DNA of 64,000 bases from Mycobacteroides chelonae (GCF_016767715.1 NZ_CP050145.1:2666001-2730000); one strand, 5' to 3'. Positions 25,430 to 34,933 are shown, counted from the stretch's first letter. Notes: generated by a model not told the origin, from the sequence alone. Numbers and translations: made by a program.

Positions 25430-26763
25430 CACACCGGGGATTCGATCAGTCGAACGCATGGCAGGCCCGGCTCCACGACGCGGTGCCGGGAGGCGCACAT
25501 ACCTATGCACGCGGAGCCGACCAGTACCCGCTGGGCATGGCGCCGGTGCTCACCCATGGGGCGGCTGCACGGGTATGGGATGTAGATGGAAACTCCTATG
25601 TCGAATACGGCATGGGACTGCGCGCGATAACGCTCGGCCATGCGTACGGTCCCGTGGTCGAGGCGGTCCGCGAAACTCTGGCGCGGGGTGTGAGTTTCAG
25701 CCGGCCCACGGTGCTGGAAGCCGAAGCCGCCGAAGACTTTCTGCGTACCGTGCCAACCGCCGAGATGGTCAAGTTCGCCAAGAACGGGTCGGATGTGACC
25801 ACCGCCGCCATCCGCCTGGCCCGCGCCGTCACCGGGCGCACCAAGGTGGCGGCATGCCGACAGCCGTTCTTCTCGACCGACGATTGGTTCATTGGCACCA
25901 CCGAGATGAACGCGGGCATACCCAAGTCGGCGACCGACGACATCGCCAGATTCAGCTACAACGATGTCGATTCTTTGGTCACGCTTTTCAACCGTTTCCC
26001 GGGGGAAATCGCGTGCGTCATCATGGAAGCGGCCACCGCGGCAGCCGAGCCCGCACCCGGTTTCCTGGAATCGGTGCGGTCATTGTGCACCGACCACGGT
26101 GCACTGCTGGTCTTTGACGAGATCATCACCGGATTCCGGTGGTCGCGCCAGGGCGCCCAGGCGGTCTACGGGGTAACCCCCGACCTGTCATGTTGGGGCA
26201 AGGCCATGGGCAATGGATTTGCGATTGCCGCACTCGCCGGAAAGCGGGACTACATGGAACGCGGCGGCCTGCGGACCGATGACCCCCGGACGTTTCTCCT
26301 GTCCACCACCAATGGGCCAGAAGCTGTGGGGCTGGCAGCGTTTCGTGCCGTGGTGCAGTCCTATCGTGATGACGCCCCCGTTCACGCGATGGAGGCCGCG
26401 GGCCGCAGCCTTGCGTCAGGCGTGGCCGAGATCACCGCAGAACTTGGTGTGGACGAACATATTCAGACCGCGGGACGGTCGTCATGCCTCACCTTCACGA
26501 GCCTCGACCCAGACCGGCAGCCCTCACAGGCGTATCGGGCGCTGCTGTTGCAAGAACTTCTGCGTCGCGGCGTGCTGGGGCAATCCTTTGTGATCTCCGC
26601 CGCACACACGTCCGTCGACATCGAATTGACGCTCGAGGCGGTGCGGGGCGCCGCCGAGATGTACCGGCGAGCCCTCGATGCGGGCAGTACCGACGGATTC
26701 CTGGTGGGACCGGCCGTCGCGCCGGCATTGCGCTCACACGCAGCACCGCGGCGGATCCCCTAA
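25426..26763 (+). CDS. class III aminotransferase (HemL-like), glycan-associated
   Basis: A 445-residue PLP enzyme of aminotransferase class III. VPGGAHTYARGADQYP near the start, FAKNGSDVTTAAIRLARA, LLVFDEIITGFRWS and the PLP-lysine motif CWGKAMGNGF (about residue 264) are in the glutamate-1-semialdehyde aminomutase order. It is unlikely to be the haem enzyme: it is coupled by an ATGA overlap to the Wzy-like gene, and such homologues occur in surface-glycan and secondary-metabolite loci making amino-substituted building blocks. The N-terminus starts at the overlap ATG. It is the last gene before the cyd operon. Substrate unknown. Confidence 0.85.
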   Translation: MTHRGFDQSNAWQARLHDAVPGGAHTYARGADQYPLGMAPVLTHGAAARVWDVDGNSYVEYGMGLRAITLGHAYGPVVEAVRETLARGVSFSRPTVLEAEAAEDFLRTVPTAEMVKFAKNGSDVTTAAIRLARAVTGRTKVAACRQPFFSTDDWFIGTTEMNAGIPKSATDDIARFSYNDVDSLVTLFNRFPGEIACVIMEAATAAAEPAPGFLESVRSLCTDHGALLVFDEIITGFRWSRQGAQAVYGVTPDLSCWGKAMGNGFAIAALAGKRDYMERGGLRTDDPRTFLLSTTNGPEAVGLAAFRAVVQSYRDDAPVHAMEAAGRSLASGVAEITAELGVDEHIQTAGRSSCLTFTSLDPDRQPSQAYRALLLQELLRRGVLGQSFVISAAHTSVDIELTLEAVRGAAEMYRRALDAGSTDGFLVGPAVAPALRSHAAPRRIP

Positions 26764-26867
26764 CGTCGTCCTTCTTGTGGGTTCACGCGTTTACCGCCCC
26801 ACGTTCGCCTCGTTGGCGTATTAGTAAATGTGGCCCGTATCGCGTTGATCTTGGATAGCAACTACTA

Positions 26868-26883
26868 CTACGCTGCGTCGTAG
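26868..26883 (+). promoter_or_regulatory. palindrome over the cydA promoter/RBS
   Basis: CTACG-6 nt-CGTAG is a perfect inverted repeat that overlaps a plausible -10 (TACGCT at 26869-26874; candidate -35 TTGATC at 26845-26850, 18-bp spacer) and touches the AGGAGGT ribosome-binding site at 26882-26888. It is a candidate operator or RBS-masking hairpin. Confidence 0.4.
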
Positions 26884-26892
26884 GAGGTGGCG

Positions 26893-28347
26893 ATGAACGC
26901 CCTGGACGTATCCCGATGGCAGTTCGGCATCACCACCGTGTACCACTTCGTTCTGGTGCCGTTGACCATTGGGCTCGCTCCGCTTCTGGCCATCATGCAA
27001 ACCGCATGGGTGGTCACCGGCAACAACTCCTGGTACCGGCTGACCCGGTTCTTCGGCAAGCTGTTTCTCATCAACTTCGCCCTGGGTGTGGCCACCGGCA
27101 TCGTGCAGGAATTCCAGTTCGGAATGAACTGGAGCGAGTACTCACGCTTCGTCGGAGACGTATTCGGCGCTCCCCTTGCCCTCGAAGGGCTGGTGGCCTT
27201 CTTCTTGGAGTCAACCTTCCTGGGTTTATGGATATTTGGATGGACGCGGCTGCCCAAGCTGGTGCACCTGGCGTGTATCTGGATGGTGGCGATCGGCGTC
27301 AACGCCTCGGCGTTCTTCATCATTGCCGCCAACTCGTTCATGCAGCATCCGGTCGGTGCCGTCTACAACCCGGAGACCGGCCGTGCCGAACTGATCAGCA
27401 TTACCGAACTCCTGACCAACAACACCGCGCTGGCCGCGTTCCCCCACACCGTCGCCGGATCCCTGCTCACCGCAAGCACCTTCGTCGCGGGGATCTGTGG
27501 TTGGTGGATGGTCCGCTCCCACAAGGTCGGCACGCTCGACGATGCACGCACGATGTACCGGCCCGCCGCCATCGGTGCGTGCGCCGTGATGATCCTGTCC
27601 GGTGGTGCGCTGGCGGCTACCGGGGACGTCCAGGGCAAGCTGATGTTCCAGCAGCAGCCCATGAAAATGGCGTCGGCAGAATCCCTCTGTTACACCGAGA
27701 AGGACCCGAAGTTCTCGGTGTTGACGGTCGGTACGCACAACAACTGCGCCAGCGTGGCACACGCCATCTCGGTGCCGTATGTGCTGCCGTTCCTGGCCGA
27801 GGGCAAGTTCACCGACGTCACTCTCAAGGGTGTGGAAGACCTTCAGAAGGAATACGAGCAGAAGTTCGGACCGCGCAACTACCGGCCCAATCTCTTTGTC
27901 ACCTACTGGTCCTTCCGCGCGATGATCGGGCTGGCTGCCGGATCAGCCCTGCTGGCGCTGGCAGGATTATGGGTCACCCGTGGTGGGCGCATCCCCAGTC
28001 AGCGTTGGTTCGCCTGGCTCTCGATCCTGGCCATCCCTACCCCGTTCCTTGCTAACAGCGCCGGGTGGGTGTTCACCGAGATGGGCCGGCAACCGTGGGT
28101 GGTGGCGCCCAATCCGACTGGGGTGGAGCAGATCCGGCTCACCGTAGATCTGGCGGTCTCCCACCATTCCGCGGCCACGGTATGGCTATCCCTCATTACG
28201 TTCACTCTCCTGTACGGCGCACTGGGTGTGGTGTGGTTCTGGCTGATCCGCCGATACACCATCGAGGGGCCCCTCGAGCACGACACCGAACCAGCTTCGC
28301 CCGTGACCGATGACGACAGTGTCAAACCGCTGTCCTTCGCCTACTAG
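26893..28347 (+). CDS. cydA: cytochrome bd quinol oxidase subunit I
   Basis: A 484-residue membrane subunit carrying the haems and quinol site of cytochrome bd. The haem b595 ligand is the His in TVYHFVLVPLT (residue about 18); the segments FQFGMNWSEYSRFVGD, FFLESTFLGLW and the late GWVFTEMGRQPW are diagnostic. The Q-loop is of the short type usual in mycobacteria. The ATG at 26893 follows a strong AGGAGGT 4 nt upstream; a GTG two codons earlier is less likely. First gene of cydABDC; it reduces O2 with menaquinol under low oxygen or when the bcc-aa3 branch is inhibited. Confidence 0.97.
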   Translation: MNALDVSRWQFGITTVYHFVLVPLTIGLAPLLAIMQTAWVVTGNNSWYRLTRFFGKLFLINFALGVATGIVQEFQFGMNWSEYSRFVGDVFGAPLALEGLVAFFLESTFLGLWIFGWTRLPKLVHLACIWMVAIGVNASAFFIIAANSFMQHPVGAVYNPETGRAELISITELLTNNTALAAFPHTVAGSLLTASTFVAGICGWWMVRSHKVGTLDDARTMYRPAAIGACAVMILSGGALAATGDVQGKLMFQQQPMKMASAESLCYTEKDPKFSVLTVGTHNNCASVAHAISVPYVLPFLAEGKFTDVTLKGVEDLQKEYEQKFGPRNYRPNLFVTYWSFRAMIGLAAGSALLALAGLWVTRGGRIPSQRWFAWLSILAIPTPFLANSAGWVFTEMGRQPWVVAPNPTGVEQIRLTVDLAVSHHSAATVWLSLITFTLLYGALGVVWFWLIRRYTIEGPLEHDTEPASPVTDDDSVKPLSFAY

Positions 28348-28377
28348 CCCAACCAGCCGCGTAAGGAGGTTCCGGAT

Positions 28378-29406
28378 ATGAATCCCACAGCATTGCAACA
28401 GTTCTGGTTCATCGTCGTGGCGGTGTTGTTCCTCGGCTTCCTCGTGCTCGAAGGGTTCGACTTCGGCGTCGGGATGCTCATGCATCCCCTCGGCCGCGGT
28501 GACGACCGCCGGCGACGGGCCGTCTTGAACACCATCGGGCCGGTATGGGACGGCAACGAGGTCTGGCTCATCACCGCGGGGGGCGCGATGTTCGCAGCCT
28601 TTCCGCACTGGTATGCAACGGTGTTCTCCGGGCTGTATCTTCCACTGCTGCTCATCTTGGTGGCCATGATCGTCCGGATCGTCGCCATCGAATGGCGGGG
28701 AAAGATCGATGACCCCCGCTGGCGTGCCCGGTGCGATCTCGGGATAGCGATCGGATCCTGGATTCCGGCGCTGCTGTGGGGTGTGGCATTCTCGGCGATG
28801 CTCGCCGGGCTTCCGGTCGACAGTGCTAAGCAGCTCACCCTCACCGTCGGCGACGTGCTCAGACCATATGTGCTGCTAGGCGGCGTAGTTTTCGTGGGGC
28901 TCTTCGCCTTTCACGGTGCACTGTTCATATCGCTCAAGACCGCCGGTGCGGTGCGAGAGGACGCCGTCTCCACGGCACGCAAGCTGGCGGTTCCCGTGAT
29001 CGTCGCCGCGGGTGGATACGGACTGTGGACTCAGCTTGCCTACGGCAAGAGCTGGACGTGGATCGCACTCGTGATTGCCGCGTTATCGCTGATCGGCGCG
29101 GCAACCTTCTCGCGAGTCTCCCGTGACGGATGGGCTTTTGCCTGCACCTGCCTGACAGTGGTCGCGGTCGTCGCGTTGCTTTTCGGCTCTCTTTATCCGA
29201 ATCTGATTGTCTCCAGCCTTGATCCGGCCTATAACCTGACCGTGACAAACGCATCGTCAAGCCCCTATACGCTCAGGGTGATGAGCTGGGCCGCCGCGGT
29301 CACCGCTCCCGTGGTGCTGATCTACCAAGGCTGGACATATTGGGTGTTCCGGCAGCGCATCTCGGCCGACCAGATTCCCGACCCGGTCGGGCTACCCGTG
29401 CGATGA
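28378..29406 (+). CDS. cydB: cytochrome bd quinol oxidase subunit II
   Basis: A 342-residue subunit with about eight to nine helices. It begins with the CydB pattern TALQQFWFIVVAVLFLGFLVLEGFDFGVG (within the first 35 residues) and has RAVLNTIGPVWDGNEVWLI shortly after. CydB pairs with CydA to form the oxidase core. It is 30 nt after cydA with its own AAGGAGG ribosome-binding site, and its stop overlaps cydD by 4 nt. The C-terminus ends in a soluble stretch, as in other mycobacterial CydB proteins. Nothing unusual is seen. Confidence 0.97.
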   Translation: MNPTALQQFWFIVVAVLFLGFLVLEGFDFGVGMLMHPLGRGDDRRRRAVLNTIGPVWDGNEVWLITAGGAMFAAFPHWYATVFSGLYLPLLLILVAMIVRIVAIEWRGKIDDPRWRARCDLGIAIGSWIPALLWGVAFSAMLAGLPVDSAKQLTLTVGDVLRPYVLLGGVVFVGLFAFHGALFISLKTAGAVREDAVSTARKLAVPVIVAAGGYGLWTQLAYGKSWTWIALVIAALSLIGAATFSRVSRDGWAFACTCLTVVAVVALLFGSLYPNLIVSSLDPAYNLTVTNASSSPYTLRVMSWAAAVTAPVVLIYQGWTYWVFRQRISADQIPDPVGLPVR

Positions 29407-31067
29407 CGAGCTCGCGCAGTGCCCCGGTCGATCCCCGACTGTGGCGCCGCAGCGCTCCTGCCCGCCGCTACCTGATCCTGACGGTGCTCTGCGAGCTGGT
29501 GATGACGGCCTGCACCCTGACGATCGCGGTGGTCCTGGCACGTGCCCTCGCGCTACTGATCACCGATCCGGCGAGCCGCGATATGGCCCATATGGGGCAG
29601 CCGATGACCATCCTCGTGGTGCTCTGGACGCTCCGGGCGGCTGCTCAGGGTGTACAGACCCGGTTCAGCGAACGCGGCGCAACCGGGGTGATCGCCGACC
29701 TCGACGACCAGCTGCTGTCGGCCATCGCCGAGGCGCAGCCACGTGACCTCGAGCAGTTCCGAGATTCGGCCACGACGGTATTGACCCGGGGACTGGAAGA
29801 CCTGCGCCCCTACTTCGCCGGATATCTCCCCGCGGTCCTCAGCGCGGCAATCGTGACACCTGCCGCCGCATTGGTGATCGCACTGTCCGATATCCGATCC
29901 GCCGTCATCGTCGCGATCACTCTGCCGCTGATTCCCATATTCATGGTTCTCATCGGCCTGCTCACCCGCGATCGAGCGGAGGCCGCACTGCAGGCATCGA
30001 CTGCGGCCACCGGTCAGATTCTCGATCTGATAGCGGGTATCCCGACGCTGCGTGCGCTCGGGCGCACCGCGACTCCGCTGCGCCGAATCACCGAACTCGG
30101 TAATTCTCAGCGCCGTTCGGTAATGGCTACGTTGCGGGTGGCGTTTCTGTCCGCGATGGTGCTCGAAATGATCGCGACCCTCAGCGTCGCGCTCATCGCG
30201 GTGGGGATCGGCATGCGTTTGGTTTTCGGGCACCTCGACCTGACCACCGCGCTGACGGTCCTGATCCTGGCACCTGAGGTGTACTGGCCGTTACGACGCG
30301 TCGGAATCCAGTTCCACAGCGCTGCCGATGGCACAGCTGCCGCGGACAAGGCCTTCGAACTCCTCGATGCCCTCGGGCCCCCGGCGGCGGCCGGCGGAAC
30401 GCAGACTCCACGCAGGAATCCGGTCATCGAACTCGACGCCATCAGCGTGACGGACCGAAGTGGTTACGCACCATGGGAATTGACCGCAACAATCCGCCCC
30501 CGCGCCGTGACGGTTCTTACCGGGCACAATGGCGCCGGGAAGTCGACGGTATTGCACACCATTACTGGGCTGACCACGCCCGCTCAGGGCCGGGTTCTTG
30601 TGGACGGGGTACCACTGGAGCGGATCCAGCGCGACAGCTGGTGGTCAATGCTCGGATGGCTGCCACAGCGCCCGGTGCTGGTACCCGGCACCGTGCGCGA
30701 GAACCTCGAGATGTTCGGGCCGCTGGACGATCTCGAATCCGCGCTGATCGACAGCAGGTTCGACAGCACACTGGAGACGCTGCGCGACGGATTGGATACC
30801 CGCCTCGGTGCGGGCGGCAGCGGGCTTTCACTGGGAGAACGCCAACGGCTGTGCCTGGCCCGTGTGCTCGGCACCAATCGGTCGATCCTGCTGCTCGATG
30901 AGCCCACAGCGCACCTCGACGCCGATACCGAGGCCGGTGTGCTTGCCGCATTGGTTTCTCGTGCCCGCAGGGGTGCGACGGTGGTGCTGGTGGGCCATCG
31001 GGCGCCTGTTCTGGCCGCCGCCGACGATGTGTTCACCGTGCAGGCAAGACATGTCGCACACCTCTGA
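29403..31067 (+). CDS. cydD: thiol/heme ABC exporter CydD
   Basis: A 554-residue fused ABC exporter half: six-helix membrane domain to about residue 310, then an ATPase with Walker A TGHNGAGKST, a signature loosened to LSLGERQRL, and Walker B ILLLDEPTAHLD. With CydC it forms the heterodimer needed for cytochrome bd assembly; in E. coli it exports reduced thiols, and haem has also been proposed as a ligand. The ATG at 29403 overlaps the cydB stop. The 3' end overlaps cydC by 17 nt. Separate cydD and cydC genes match M. tuberculosis. Confidence 0.94.
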   Translation: MTSSRSAPVDPRLWRRSAPARRYLILTVLCELVMTACTLTIAVVLARALALLITDPASRDMAHMGQPMTILVVLWTLRAAAQGVQTRFSERGATGVIADLDDQLLSAIAEAQPRDLEQFRDSATTVLTRGLEDLRPYFAGYLPAVLSAAIVTPAAALVIALSDIRSAVIVAITLPLIPIFMVLIGLLTRDRAEAALQASTAATGQILDLIAGIPTLRALGRTATPLRRITELGNSQRRSVMATLRVAFLSAMVLEMIATLSVALIAVGIGMRLVFGHLDLTTALTVLILAPEVYWPLRRVGIQFHSAADGTAAADKAFELLDALGPPAAAGGTQTPRRNPVIELDAISVTDRSGYAPWELTATIRPRAVTVLTGHNGAGKSTVLHTITGLTTPAQGRVLVDGVPLERIQRDSWWSMLGWLPQRPVLVPGTVRENLEMFGPLDDLESALIDSRFDSTLETLRDGLDTRLGAGGSGLSLGERQRLCLARVLGTNRSILLLDEPTAHLDADTEAGVLAALVSRARRGATVVLVGHRAPVLAAADDVFTVQARHVAHL

Positions 31068-32703
31068 TCCGCTGCGGCATTGGCTGATCGCCTTGCGGGT
31101 GCGGCCGGTGCGACTGGCCGTGGCCGTTACATGCGGTGCCTTGGCGCTGGGGAGCGCACTGGCGCTGGCGGGTCTGTCGGCATGGTTGATCACCAGGGCA
31201 TGGCAGATGCCTCCGGTGCTCGATCTGTCTGTGGCCGTGGTTGCGGTACGCGCACTGGGCATTTCGCGAGGCATCTGGCGATACTGCGAACGGCTGGCTG
31301 GTCACGATATCGCGCTGCGCGGCGCCGCCACCGTCCGGGCACACGTGTACGCGCGACTGGTCGGCGGCGCAGCCGGCGAGGTCCGCAAGGGCGTGGTGCT
31401 CGATCGGATCGGCACCGATATCGACGAGCTCGCCGAGACGGTGGTCCGCAGCGTCATACCCGTCGCGGTGGCCGGGGTGCTCGGAGTGGCAGCGACCGCG
31501 ACAGTTGCGTTCATATCGATACCTGCCGCCGCCATTTTGGCGTGTGCCTTGTTGGTCGCCGACGTGGCGGCACCCGCGTTGGCGTCGCGCGCCGCCAGTA
31601 CACGAGAGACACGCGGCGCCCGGGCCCGCGCCCTGCAGACCGAGACGACGGTCGAGATCCTGGATCATGCCCCCGAACTGCGAGTTCGAGGACTTCTCCC
31701 CCGTCAGCTTGAACTGGCGCGCCAACGCCGCAGAGACTGGGCCGCAGCTCAAGACGCCGCCGCCGTTCCCGCCGCATGGTCAGCGGCGGTTCCGACTCTC
31801 GCCGTGGGCGCCGCAGTCGTCGGGGCGTTCGCCGCAGCGGTCCATCTGGCCGGACACGTCGAACCCACGACGCTTGCCGTCCTGGTGCTGCTGCCTCTGG
31901 CCGCATTCGAGGCCTCCGCCGCGTTACCCGCCGCAGCCATCGGCATAGCCCGCTCCCGCGCATCGGCGCGGAACCTGCAAGAACTCGTGATGGCAGGGGA
32001 CGACACGTCCGCACCGGTCGATGTGATGCCTGCCAACGGCAGGGCAGGCGTCCCGCTTGAATGCGTTGACCTAACGTGGCGGACCGGCCCTTCCGCATCG
32101 GGTCCGTTGTCCTTTCGGCTGGCTGCAGGCGCGCGGATGGCGATCACCGGGTCCAGCGGCATCGGCAAGACATCCCTGTTCACAACGCTTGCCGGCCTCA
32201 CGCCGCCGGCGTCCGGTGCCATCCGGATCGGCGGCACAGATATCACGGACCTACCCGCCACCGAACTGCCCTCGCTCATCAGGTTTTTCGGCGAGGACGC
32301 GCACATCTTCGCCACCACGGTGCGCGACAACCTGCTCGTCGCGCGCGGTGATGCGACCGATGGAGAGCTGTTCGACGTGCTGTCCGACGTCGGCCTGGAC
32401 TCCTGGATCGAGGCATTGCCACACGCACTGGACACGGTGCTGACAGCAGGTGCGGCCTCGGTATCGGGCGGGCAACGCCGCAGGCTGCTTCTCGCCCGGG
32501 CACTGCTCTCCGAAGTGCCGGTGGTGCTGCTGGACGAACCCACCGAACATCTCGATGGGCAGGCCGCCGAGACGTTCCTACGAGAGCTACTGGACCCCGC
32601 GGGTCCACTGCTGGCTGGCCGAACCGTCATAGTCGCAACCCACCATCTGCCCGATTCGGTGTCCTGCCCACGTATCCGGCTCGGCGATACAGTGCAGGTA
32701 TGA
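31051..32703 (+). CDS. cydC: thiol/heme ABC exporter CydC
   Basis: A 550-residue partner of CydD. The membrane domain (six helices, residues about 25-300) includes RALGISRGIWRYCERLAGHD, a conserved CydC segment. The ATPase has Walker A GSSGIGKTS, signature VSGGQRRRL and Walker B VVLLDEPTEHLD. Unlike CydD its signature motif is canonical, so the two ATP sites of the heterodimer are asymmetric. The ATG at 31051 lies within the end of cydD. The stop overlaps the following DUF4190 gene by 4 nt, extending the operon to five genes. Confidence 0.94.
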   Translation: MSHTSDPLRHWLIALRVRPVRLAVAVTCGALALGSALALAGLSAWLITRAWQMPPVLDLSVAVVAVRALGISRGIWRYCERLAGHDIALRGAATVRAHVYARLVGGAAGEVRKGVVLDRIGTDIDELAETVVRSVIPVAVAGVLGVAATATVAFISIPAAAILACALLVADVAAPALASRAASTRETRGARARALQTETTVEILDHAPELRVRGLLPRQLELARQRRRDWAAAQDAAAVPAAWSAAVPTLAVGAAVVGAFAAAVHLAGHVEPTTLAVLVLLPLAAFEASAALPAAAIGIARSRASARNLQELVMAGDDTSAPVDVMPANGRAGVPLECVDLTWRTGPSASGPLSFRLAAGARMAITGSSGIGKTSLFTTLAGLTPPASGAIRIGGTDITDLPATELPSLIRFFGEDAHIFATTVRDNLLVARGDATDGELFDVLSDVGLDSWIEALPHALDTVLTAGAASVSGGQRRRLLLARALLSEVPVVLLDEPTEHLDGQAAETFLRELLDPAGPLLAGRTVIVATHHLPDSVSCPRIRLGDTVQV

Positions 32704-33179
32704 CGGAAACGCCGCCGCCACCACCCCCGCCGTACTACCCGTATCAGCCGCCCGGCGGGTACCCGCCTCACTACCCGTATCAGTACGGTGCGCCGGTGCC
32801 CCCGCCCGCCCCAAAGAATGGTCTCGGGGTAGGCGCGCTGGTGGTGGGCATCATCGCCGTTCTGTTCTCCTGCACAGTCTTTGGCGGGTTTATCGGAGGC
32901 CTTGTTGCGGTGATCCTCGGGATCGTCGGCGTGCGAAGGGTCACGCGCGGGGAAGCCAACAATCGCGGTGTGGCGATCTCCGGCATCGTGCTCGGAACCC
33001 TTGCCGTGCTGTTGTCCACGGCGATCCTGGTGTTCACGCTGGTTTTCATGAAGTCAGCCGGTCTGACCGACTTCCTCACGTGCGTCTCCAATGCCCAGGG
33101 TGACCAAGTCAAGGCAACCCAATGCCAGAACGACTTCGAGAAGCGGATGAATCAGAAGGCCGGTACTCCCGCGCCCTGA
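32700..33179 (+). CDS. Pro-rich DUF4190-type membrane protein
   Basis: A 159-residue protein. Residues 1-36 are a cytoplasmic low-complexity Pro/Tyr/Gly tract. Two helices follow: about 42-75 (GVGALVVGIIAVLFSC...) and about 95-118 (ISGIVLGTLAVLLSTA), joined by RRVTRGEANNRGVA, which is the DUF4190 signature. A short external C-terminal part holds two Cys. Function is unknown; relatives are common in actinobacterial envelopes. It is coupled to cydC by an ATGA overlap, so it is co-expressed with cytochrome bd, and it is convergent with the NCS1 permease gene 3 nt away. Confidence 0.8.
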   Translation: MTETPPPPPPPYYPYQPPGGYPPHYPYQYGAPVPPPAPKNGLGVGALVVGIIAVLFSCTVFGGFIGGLVAVILGIVGVRRVTRGEANNRGVAISGIVLGTLAVLLSTAILVFTLVFMKSAGLTDFLTCVSNAQGDQVKATQCQNDFEKRMNQKAGTPAP

Positions 33180-33182
33180 CGT

Positions 33183-34877
33183 TTACCGCGCGGGTGGATC
33201 GGCGGGCAGCACGTGCTCGCCGACACGATCGGTGGCCAGGCTGAGCGAGGAGATGTACTGCTTCTCGCCGTCGGGACCGGGCTTGGCGGAGGCGAGCATA
33301 TCGGGGCGCTCAAACTCGATTCCGCTGACGGCACAACGAAGTAACTCATCCGACGGGTTCCCGTACTCGTCGTACATCGGCAGGTCGATACCGTCGTCGG
33401 TGCGACGCAGGTAGTACTTTCCGCGTGTCGCGACCGCGAGAATGGGCGGCAACACGAAGGCGATGACGACGGCCACAATCGGCGAGTAGGGCCGGATCGC
33501 CTCGCCGAACACTCCGAAGAAGACCAGGATCGAGATGCCCGCCGACAGCAGCATCGAGACGAATCCAACCGGATTCACGTCGTAGAGCATGCCGCGCCGG
33601 AATTCCGGCTTCATGGGCGAGAGCTTCAGGACGTACTTGTTGATCGCGATATCGGTGGCCACCGTGACCACCCAGGCCATACCGCAGTTGGCGTAGAACC
33701 CGAGAATGGTATTGAGGAAGTCGAACATGTTGGCTTCCATCAGCACCAGGGCGATCACCAGGTTGAACAGCACGAAGACCAACCGGCCCGGGTAGTGCTT
33801 GGTGATACGGGTGAAAGAGTTCGTCCAGGCCAGCGAACCCGAGTAGGCGTTGGTGACATTGATCTTGATCTGGCTGATCACCACCAGAATCACGGCCAGC
33901 GTGATGGCGAGCCAGTGCGGCATCATGTTCTGGTAGATCTCCAGGAACTGGTGCACCGGCTGATTGGCCACGGCAGCGCCGCCGGCCACATTGGCGATCA
34001 GATACACCGCCAGGAACAGCCCGATCACCTGTTTGATGGCTCCGAACAGCACCCAGCCCGGCCCCGCCAGCAGCATCGCGGTCCACCAGCGGCGGCTGTT
34101 TTCGGGCGTCTTGGGCGGCATGAACCGCAGGTAGTCGATCTGCTCGGCGATCTGGGCGATCAGGGACAGGCACACGCCCGCGGCGAGCATGATCGACCCC
34201 AGATTGACGCCTTGTGCCTCCTTGCCACCGTAGGCGAAGAAGCTTCCGATCGAATCCGGGTGACGCACCACGAGATAGACGAACGGGATGACCATCATGA
34301 CGAGCCACAGCGGAGTGGTCCAGACCTGCAGCACCGAGAGCGCCTTCATCCCGTAGATGACCAGCGGAATGATGATGATGGTGGAGGCCGCATATCCGAT
34401 GGGTAGCGGCACGCCAAGCCCGAGCTTCAGGCCCTGGGCCATGATCGAGCCTTCGAGCGCGAAGAATATGAATGTGAACGTCGCGTAGATGATGTTCGTG
34501 ACGATGCTGCCGTAGTAACCGAATCCGCTTCCGCGCGTGATCAAGTCGAGATCGATGTTGTAACGGGCGGCGTAGTACGAGACCGGGATTCCGGTCAGGA
34601 TGATGATGACCGCGAACAACCCGATCCCCCACAGGGCATTTCCGGTGCCATAGGAGATTCCGATGTTGGCGCCGATCGCGAAGTCGGCCAGGTAGGCGAT
34701 GCCACCCAGGGCGGTCACACCGACAACAGCCGGGCTCCACCGTCGAAATCGCCTGGGCGCAAATCGGAGGGTGTAGTCCTCCAAGGTCTCCCGCAGTGCC
34801 GCGCTTTCGGCGGCATCGTGGGTGGACGGAGCAGACGAAACGGGTGCGGATGCAGTCGTATCGAGAGTGTCGGTCAC
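33183..34877 (-). CDS. NCS1-family purine/cytosine/allantoin-type permease
   Basis: A 564-residue transporter with twelve helices predicted between residues about 45 and 490 and a soluble C-terminal tail of some 70 residues. The pattern RRWSPAVVGVTALGGIAYLADFAIG, then YYAARYNIDLDLITRGSGFGYYGS and NVTNAYSGSLAWTNSF fits the nucleobase:cation symporter-1 family. The GTG at 34877 (reading VTDTLD) is chosen; an upstream start at 34901 would add eight residues. Single gene, leftward, with no catabolic partner nearby, so the nucleobase, hydantoin or vitamin substrate is open. Confidence 0.87.
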   Translation of the reverse strand: MTDTLDTTASAPVSSAPSTHDAAESAALRETLEDYTLRFAPRRFRRWSPAVVGVTALGGIAYLADFAIGANIGISYGTGNALWGIGLFAVIIILTGIPVSYYAARYNIDLDLITRGSGFGYYGSIVTNIIYATFTFIFFALEGSIMAQGLKLGLGVPLPIGYAASTIIIIPLVIYGMKALSVLQVWTTPLWLVMMVIPFVYLVVRHPDSIGSFFAYGGKEAQGVNLGSIMLAAGVCLSLIAQIAEQIDYLRFMPPKTPENSRRWWTAMLLAGPGWVLFGAIKQVIGLFLAVYLIANVAGGAAVANQPVHQFLEIYQNMMPHWLAITLAVILVVISQIKINVTNAYSGSLAWTNSFTRITKHYPGRLVFVLFNLVIALVLMEANMFDFLNTILGFYANCGMAWVVTVATDIAINKYVLKLSPMKPEFRRGMLYDVNPVGFVSMLLSAGISILVFFGVFGEAIRPYSPIVAVVIAFVLPPILAVATRGKYYLRRTDDGIDLPMYDEYGNPSDELLRCAVSGIEFERPDMLASAKPGPDGEKQYISSLSLATDRVGEHVLPADPPAR

Positions 34878-34933
34878 GCGGACAGCCTGTCGAGCGCCCA
34901 AGTCGTGCGCATTTTCCGGACGTTAATGTCCTG

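Noticed and set aside
7294..26890. Glycan locus as an integrase-driven island at the tRNA-Leu
   Set aside because: No integrase or transposase gene and no repeat of the tRNA 3' end was seen at the far boundary; the locus may be old or arose by recombination.
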